NCBI GenBank assembly: GCA_034406715.1
Contig: CP137881.1
Location: 186,001 to 250,000 of the forward strand
Direction: 5' to 3'
DNA: 64,000 bases
From: Rhodotorula mucilaginosa
Lineage: Eukaryota > Basidiomycota > Microbotryomycetes > Sporidiobolales > Sporidiobolaceae
A program made the translations under genes and the position numbers. Shown one piece after another: positions 58,495-64,000 of the stretch. Each line of letters starts with the position of its first letter. Position 1 is the stretch's first letter. Under the pieces are notes generated by a model. The model ran no database searches, was not told the origin of the DNA, and was given only the letters and a program-made list of their open reading frames with translations.

Positions 58495-59126
58495 CTTGCG
58501 GACGATTTGAAGCCGGAGCACTGGTATATGGAAGCCTTGAGGCGGCGGGATGAGTGCGGGATGTCAAGAAGCGTCGTGCAGATTCCACCCGCTCCAAGCT
58601 CGCCGCCGCACCTCCGCGGACAAGCCGCAGCTCGAGCCTCTCCCACGCGCGAGACTCCTATCGAGGCTGAGTTCGGTCAACGAGTCTGTAGCGCTGGGGA
58701 AACGCCACTCCGTATCGTCCCTTCGAGGAGCAGACACTGTATCAGGTCTCAGCGGGGGAAATTGTCGGTTCTGAAAGCCCGAGACTCAGCGTCGGCGGCG
58801 GCAGAGGCGCAAGCACGGGCACGGATTGTGGCGTCGCTGAGACCGTTCTTGCGCGCAAGAAAGACATTGGAATAGCAGTCGACATCGCCGAGCCGAGCGG
58901 CGAGGAAACTGTCGTCGCGACGGGGTCGGTAGAAGTTGTGCGAATGGAAGGGGTTCTGAGCTGGGCGGAAGAGCCACATTGGACCAGTATTGGACCAGCG
59001 GGAGAGCACAAAACCACATGGACGCAGGAAGCAGTGGCGATTTATTCCACAGGTGCTCACCGTAACTCGCAGAACCTTGTTGACCGTTCGGACCGCTGGG
59101 GCTTCATCGGCGCAAGAATGGCGATT
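58495..59126. other. Intergenic between paralog B and SDO1
   Basis: About 630 bp. The left part carries the paralog B promoter with the shared 29-bp element; the right part is the SDO1 3' flank. Frames on either strand in 58660-59060 show no motif and no similarity by eye to the paralogs, so I see no third copy. Confidence 0.5.
58613..58641 (-). promoter_or_regulatory. 29-bp element upstream of paralog B
   Basis: The second copy of the element at 56281-56309, 119 bp before the paralog B start codon and in the same orientation relative to the gene. Confidence 0.55.
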
Positions 59127-60124
59127 TCACTCGATGCGACCGTCGTCCTCTACAGCGGCGAACGACATGGTTTCGATCTTTTTCGGACCCTTGACCTCCT
59201 TCTGGAGCAAGTCGTCGATGACTCGGAACGAGCCGGGGTCGATCAGTGCGACCTGTGCAGGGACGGAAACAGCAGCGTCAGCTTGCACCGACCGGGTCCA
59301 CACGGGCCAAGAGGGGCATACGCACGAGTTCCCACTCTTCGGACCACTCGTCGTCCTCGACCTTGGTGACCAACGGCATGATCTTTTCCTTGAGCTTCTT
59401 GCCCTCCTTGGACGACATGGTCACGCGGACCCGCATCTGCGCTCGTGCGATTGGCAGCGTCTTCTTTGCTTGGAGCACCTTGATCAGATCGAGTGCCTGC
59501 AAGGGAGGGCAGTTTCCGGTCAGCTCGAGGTGAAGGGGATGCGAGAACAGCGAAGAGGTAGGAGGACTCGCCTGCGCCTTGGCCACCTTTGACCCTTGCA
59601 CGTTGTAACCGATTTCGTTCATCGCCTTTTCAATCATCCCGACGGTGTGTGGCCGCTGCGTATTCGGGTCGACACAGCGCGAGGCGACCTCGGTGCAGAT
59701 CTCCCTCCGGAGCTCCTCGAGTTCGACAGCGCGCTCCTTCTCGCCGACCTGGAGTTCTCCCTTTTTCAAGATCTGCATCATGACCTCTTTCACGTCGCTG
59801 GTCCCGAACGCCTTCTGTAGATCGTCGGCGGACGCGACGGCACCCTTCGAGACGTTGGTGAAGACGGATTCGATCTGGATCACTTCGGAGAGGTCGGTCT
59901 GGGCGCCGGTCCGCCATGCTCGCACAGTGTTGGAGTAGCAAGCGATCTGTGTGGGCCGTTCGTTTGCAGCTGATTCACCTCGTGCTCCCTTCCGAGGGCA
60001 TTGCCCAGCTCGCAGCTTGGAAGGGGGGAGAACGCACCTCGAAGCGCTTTCCGCCCTTTTTGAGACGGACGACCGAGACGTTGGTGAGTTTGATAGCCTT
60101 TCCGGGCTGCTTGCCTGCCGACAT
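59127..60124 (-). CDS. SDO1: SBDS/Sdo1 ribosome maturation factor
   Basis: Cytosolic factor that, with the GTPase EFL1, releases eIF6/Tif6 from pre-60S subunits. ATG at 60124; exon 1 (60124-60038) ends KKGGKRFE and splices to IACYSNTVRAWR, the conserved N-terminal SBDS border. Then come DLSEVIQIESVFTNVSKGAV, FGTSDVKEVMMQILKKGELQ and PHTVGMIEKAMNEIGY. The C-terminal domain has LPIARAQMRVRVTMSSKEGK and, after the last intron, VALIDPGSFRVIDDLLQKEV. The stop is at 59127. The last junction is EWEL|VALIDPG using a GTGCGT donor; the open frame running on past it (RMPLLARVDP) is intron. Length and domain order fit the family. It is divergent from ALG1 with 259 bp between start codons. Confidence 0.95.
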
Positions 60125-60383
60125 GGCGGATCCTTCAGGATTGTTGAAACTTGGTGAGATGAGCGAGCGGCGGCGGTTGCCGGACAGGAGCAATTCGGGT
60201 GAAGGCAGCGAGTGAGGCGGGTGCTAGTGCGAGTCGCTAGTAGGCTCGTTCCCTCCGTATAGACGCTGTATGTCAGACTAGGGAGCAAGACGTTGCAGCG
60301 ATCGATGACGGCACGGTCAGTCATCCGCTCGCAGTCTCCCTCGACTGTATCCTCAGTCCGTGCTGGACCGGAGAGCACACGAG
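60125..60383. promoter_or_regulatory. Divergent promoter shared by SDO1 and ALG1
   Basis: 259 bp between two start codons on opposite strands, so both promoters and 5' UTRs are compressed here. No clear TATA box. Confidence 0.5.
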
Positions 60384-62484
60384 ATGATCGTATTCATCGT
60401 GATTGTGCTCCTGACCGCGGCAATCGCCATCGTCTACCGCGTCGGTCGCTCTCTCCTCTCTTCCTCTCGACCGCCAAAGCCGCCAAAGCCGTGTCGTCCA
60501 GTCGCAGATGCCAGATCAACACCAGCTGCTCCAGCAAAGGCCAAGAGCGTCGCACTCGTCGTGCTCGGAGATATCGGGAGGAGCCCGAGGATGCTGTACC
60601 ACGCCGATAGCTTTGCTCGGAACGGCTTCGAGACTCGCATCGTCGCTCACCGCGGTGCGCTCACTCCGTCCCCCTTCTTGCTCCTTGGTCGTGCTGGGCT
60701 GAGTACTCTCTGCTCCAACGCTAGGCTCGACGCCTCCGGACTCGCTCGCCGCGAGGACAAACGTCCATTTTGATTACCTCGAAACTCCTCTCGCCTGGGT
60801 CACCCGGCTCCCACGACCGTTGTTCTTGCTCTTTGCGCCCCTCAAGATCCTGCTCGGGGCGTTCGGTCTCTACCGCACGCTCATGTCCCTCCGGTCACCG
60901 CCGGGCTACCTCTTTGTCCAGGTTAGGATTCCCGTTGCAGCTAGATGTGAGACCCAGTTCACTGATTTGAGCGTACGCTACAGAATCCACCTGCCATTCC
61001 GACCCTCGCGATCGTCAAGCTCGTCGCCTTACTACGGGGGAGCAGAGTCATTATCGACTGGCACAACACGGGCTATTCCGTTCTCGCTCTCCGACTGGGC
61101 AACGATCACTTGGCCGTCTCCCTCGCCCGCTCGTGCGTTCCCGCCTTTCCTTATACCCTGTCTACGATCTATACTGACACGGATAGGCGTGCGCAGCTTT
61201 GAGCACTTCTTTGGCCGGTCAGCGTTTGCGCACCTCTGCGTCTCGGATGCGATGCGCACGCAGCTCTCGCGCGAGATCAAACTACGGCAAGTCAGGAAGA
61301 GAAGGTTCAATTGAGTCTGCAAGAGAGTGAACTGCTTACGTCTCTGTGAACCGCCGCAGTGGCAACGTCGTGACGCTGCATGACCGACCTCCGGCCTCTT
61401 TCCGCCGTCTCGCTCCTCACGAGGCGCACGAGGTGAGCGCTCCCGTGCGAATCTCCTCGCAGAACACGCATGCTGACTCAATCCAATGCAAACAAATGGC
61501 TCCCGCAGCTCTTTCGACGACTTCCCTCGCTCGTTTCGCTGCACGCGACGACTTTCTCCGATCCAGATGCCGACCCCAGTTCGACCCTCTTCACCGACCC
61601 GGAAGGGTACCTGCTCCCCTCTCGACCCGCACTCCTAGTCTCTTCCACCTCCTGGACCGCCGACGAAGATTTCTCGGTCCTCCTCCGTGCTTTGAGCGAG
61701 TACGAGCGCGCGGCTCGGTCGCTCGAATTCAAGACGAGGAGGTTGCCCAAGCTTGTGGTGCTCATTACGGGCAAAGGGGCCGGGAAGAAGGCTTTTGAGG
61801 AGGAGGTGGCGAGGAGGGAACAGCTCGAAGGGTGGGAGTCGGTCAGAGTGCGGACGGAATGGCTCGAACGGGAGGACTATCCGCGCCTGCTCGGTGTGTC
61901 TCAAAGTTCCGCAAGACCGACTGTGCTCGTGGCCGGTTCCATAGGCGCGACTGACTCCAAAGCCTGATCTGATGACGTATAGGCTCGGCCGATCTCGGCA
62001 TCAGCCTGCACACGAGTACGAGCGGGATCGACTTGCCAATGAAGGTCGTCGACATGTTTGGCTGCGACTTGCCCGTCGTCGCGCTCGACTTTCCTTGGTA
62101 AAGCTCCCTCTTCCTGTACTTTGACATGCCCTCCTTGCTGACTCTTCCGACCGTCCGTCCGTCCTGCAGTATCGGCGAACTGGTCAAAGATGGTCAGAAC
62201 GGTCGGACGTTCAAGACTGCCAAAGAGCTCTTTGCTTTGCTCTCCGTGAGTCACCTCATCCCGTCACAAGCGATCGCGAGCTTATCATTGCGAATACGGA
62301 CAGGTGCTCCTCGCCGGTTTCCCGAATAACGAGACCCCCGAGCTTGACTCGCTCCGAAACGGCATCAAGACGGCAAGGTACGGCGGAGCCGGAGTCGACG
62401 AAGCGTGGGGCAGCTGGGATGAGAACTGGGACCGAGTGGTCCTTCCTCTCCTGAGCGGGTCTTCTAGCAGCAAGCGCGATTGAA
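60384..62484 (+). CDS. ALG1: ALG1 chitobiosyldiphosphodolichol beta-mannosyltransferase
   Basis: Adds the first mannose from GDP-mannose to GlcNAc2-PP-dolichol on the cytosolic face of the ER, an early committed step of N-glycan assembly. ATG at 60384 opens an N-terminal membrane anchor ([20 protein letters not shown]). Then come the GT33 signatures [20 protein letters not shown], the spliced block [13 protein letters not shown] with [74 protein letters not shown], and the donor-site region [20 protein letters not shown] with [13 protein letters not shown]. The protein ends at 62484. About nine exons; introns of 50-80 nt. It converges on the Argonaute gene with 121 bp between stops. All expected blocks are present, so it looks functional. 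Confidence 0.96.
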
Positions 62485-62605
62485 AAGAAGGTCGTTACAG
62501 TATTTTGAAAGCGGGGGAACGATGTGAAGCCAACATTGACAAGCAAACTCTCAAGCACTCCTACAAGCCGAAACAAGCAACAAGCTAGGGGAACCGGGAA
62601 GCGGC

Positions 62606-64000
62606 CTAAAGGAAGAACAGACGCTCAGATTGGGCAGGGTGGATGTCCTGCGCGAACGCAAAAGCCGGGTCAGTCAAGTCAATTTCGCGACGACGTCCTC
62701 ACTTAGCTCACCTTCAAGCGACCTTGCGCTTCGATCAGAGCGCGCTGACGCATGCGCTCCTGGCTCGAGTCCGAAGTCGACGAGATGACGGTCGTCCTGT
62801 CGTCTTCTTGCGACAAGAGGAGCTGAGCGCGCGTGCAGACTGCGAACGCGATGACCGCTTTGTGAGCACTCTCACTTCCATCCAAGAAAATTTCTGATCT
62901 GAGAGACGTACGGCGTGAGGCGTAGAAAGCGGGCGTCGGAACGGAAACGGCCCTCGTAGCCTTTGCGTCTGTCGAGAGAGGCATGGTCAGCTGTAAGAAC
63001 GATAGCGCAAACCTCGAAGACTTTCGGACGTACAAGTGAAGCAGAGATTGAAGACGAGCGGCTGCAGCTGGTCTGCGGTAAAGTTCGAGTCGTCGACGAG
63101 AACCGTGTGGTGGCCGCCTGTTTCGAGCGAGCATGGGAAGGTCACCGTCAGCCTAGTTCCCCTCTCCTCGGCGAGAAGACGCGCGACGCACTCCTTCCCG
63201 TGCCGAGCAAAGCCTTGTGCGACATGCAGTACCAGTCAAAGTGGAACGGCGAGACGATGCCATTGTCGATGACGGTCTGGCAGTGGTCCGACAGTCAGCT
63301 CTTTGCCATCGCGGATCACCGAGTCAGCTTACACCGCTCTTGGCATTGCCGGTCTTGACATCTCCGTCGCGCGGGTTGGTCGGGAAGAGCGAAATGTGGT
63401 GGCGTTTGCCGCAGCAGATGAACGTAAGCTTCGGCGCGTACCCCTCCTTGTTCACCGCTTGTCCGGCCTGGGCCGCCGCCATGCGGATCGCGGTGACTTC
63501 ACCCTGGAGGACATGGCTGAACTGTCCCTCGCTGATGCCGTCGCGGAAGAAGAGCTGCATAATGCTCAAGAGTCAGCGAGGAACACGAGATGGACCAGAC
63601 CGAAGAAAGGCGCAGACACACGATGCGCTCGGGCAGGATGTGATTTTTCGCGTAGAACTGACGGAGGAGCTTGACCATCATCGCCTCCAGTTGCGCAATG
63701 AGCTCGAGGCGCGAAGGCTGAACCGTGATGGCCGTGCCGAAGATGGAAGCGGTCGGGTCCATCGAACCGACGACGGCCGCAACCGAGGGGTTGGGCGATC
63801 CAGGCGAAGCGTGACTGACGTCGCCACCGCAGACCATCGTAGGAGTCTCCACGATCGGACCAAGGTCGCCCGGTTGAAGGACCGAATTGATCCCGTTCTG
63901 AAGTTTGACGTTGACCTTGAGCGCGAGGTTGTTGAAGTCTGGAAGGGTCGCGAGAGAACCCGTCAGCGAGAGCACACTTATATCATGTCAGATTCTGAGC
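62606..64000 (-). CDS. AGO: Argonaute (PIWI domain, C-terminal half; 5' part beyond window)
   Basis: RNA-guided silencing protein. Only the end of the MID domain and the PIWI domain are in the window. Just after an acceptor at about 63940 comes FNNLALKVNVKLQNGINSVL. Catalytic elements seen: the first Asp in GGDVSHASPG, the second in FFRDGISEGQF, and the final His in SGHHTVLVDD. The glutamate finger could not be placed with confidence. KLTFICCGKRHHISLFP and HFDWYCMSHKALLGTG fit the family. After splicing, FNLCFTYAKATRAVSVPTPA and FYASRR match the Argonaute tail, which ends SERLFFL at 62606 (last exon 62647-62606). Presence of D, D and H suggests slicer competence. The sequence right of about 63945 looks like the 3' part of an intron, so the preceding exon lies outside. 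Confidence 0.93.

Noticed and set aside
58660-59060. A possible third member of the tandem paralog family
   Set aside because: No shared blocks or matching splice pattern; the frames are short and unrelated.
59278-59340. An SDO1 C-terminus running on without the last intron
   Set aside because: The continued frame loses the conserved DPGSF block; splicing EWEL to VALIDPG restores it.
1-64000. tRNA, rRNA, CRISPR arrays, transposons and virus-like elements
   Set aside because: A by-eye search for B-box-like sequences found only matches inside coding regions; no transposase, reverse transcriptase, capsid or terminal repeats were recognised.

Overview
The window looks like nuclear DNA of a GC-rich, intron-dense, compact basidiomycete yeast. 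A red-yeast-type member of Pucciniomycotina (Rhodotorula/Rhodosporidium-like) is my best guess. That guess rests on general features: almost every gene is split by 50-90 nt GT-AG introns with CTGAC-like branch sites, intergenic gaps are often under 500 bp, and the gene set is fungal (Zn2Cys6 factor, GPI protein, DUF7704-type protein, ALG1, RVS167-like). I recognised no virus-like element, transposon, CRISPR array, rRNA or tRNA.

Layout, left to right. 1-890 (-): 5' part of an R1R2R3 MYB factor. 1739-5655 (-): a long Ser/Thr-rich membrane-anchored protein. 6497-8615 (+): SWIRM/SANT subunit of SWI/SNF-RSC. 9065-10240 (-): disordered protein. 10470-14055 (-): cullin-4. 14521-27433 (-): a 12.9 kb HUWE1/TOM1-type HECT ubiquitin ligase. 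27935-31718 (-): RFC1. 32186-34885 (+): TRF4/5-type poly(A) polymerase. 35044-35779 (-): DUF7704-like membrane protein. 36152-39164 (-): homeodomain protein. 40194-43798 (-): Zn2Cys6 factor. 45081-46362 (-): FAM72-family protein. 46363-48036: a stretch with only broken coding signal. 48037-49458 (-): secreted PA-domain-like GPI protein. 49763-51830 (-): CofD/YvcK-like protein. 52131-54293 (+): BAR-SH3 protein. 54562-56154 and 56832-58494 (-): two tandem paralogs of a family I do not recognise. 59127-60124 (-): SBDS/SDO1. 60384-62484 (+): ALG1. 62606 to the right edge (-): Argonaute.

Functional grouping: most genes are housekeeping (ubiquitin ligation, chromatin remodelling, replication clamp loading, nuclear RNA surveillance, 60S maturation, N-glycan assembly, endocytosis) mixed with transcription factors. 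They do not form a single pathway. CUL4 and TOM1 lie head to tail and place about 17 kb of ubiquitin-ligase genes together. Divergent pairs (S/T-rich protein/SWIRM, RFC1/TRF4, CofD-like/BAR-SH3, SBDS/ALG1) share short promoters of 260-840 bp.

The least explained part is 54.5-58.7 kb. Two adjacent genes share intron number and phase (0, 2, 0), a 29-bp identical element about 120 bp before each start codon, and diverged proteins of unknown function. One copy appears to use a GC-AG intron exactly where the other uses GT-AG. A second likely GC-AG intron lies in the PA-domain gene. Exon borders quoted here were read by eye from splice consensus and frame continuity. Those given with exact coordinates keep frame; others are marked approximate.
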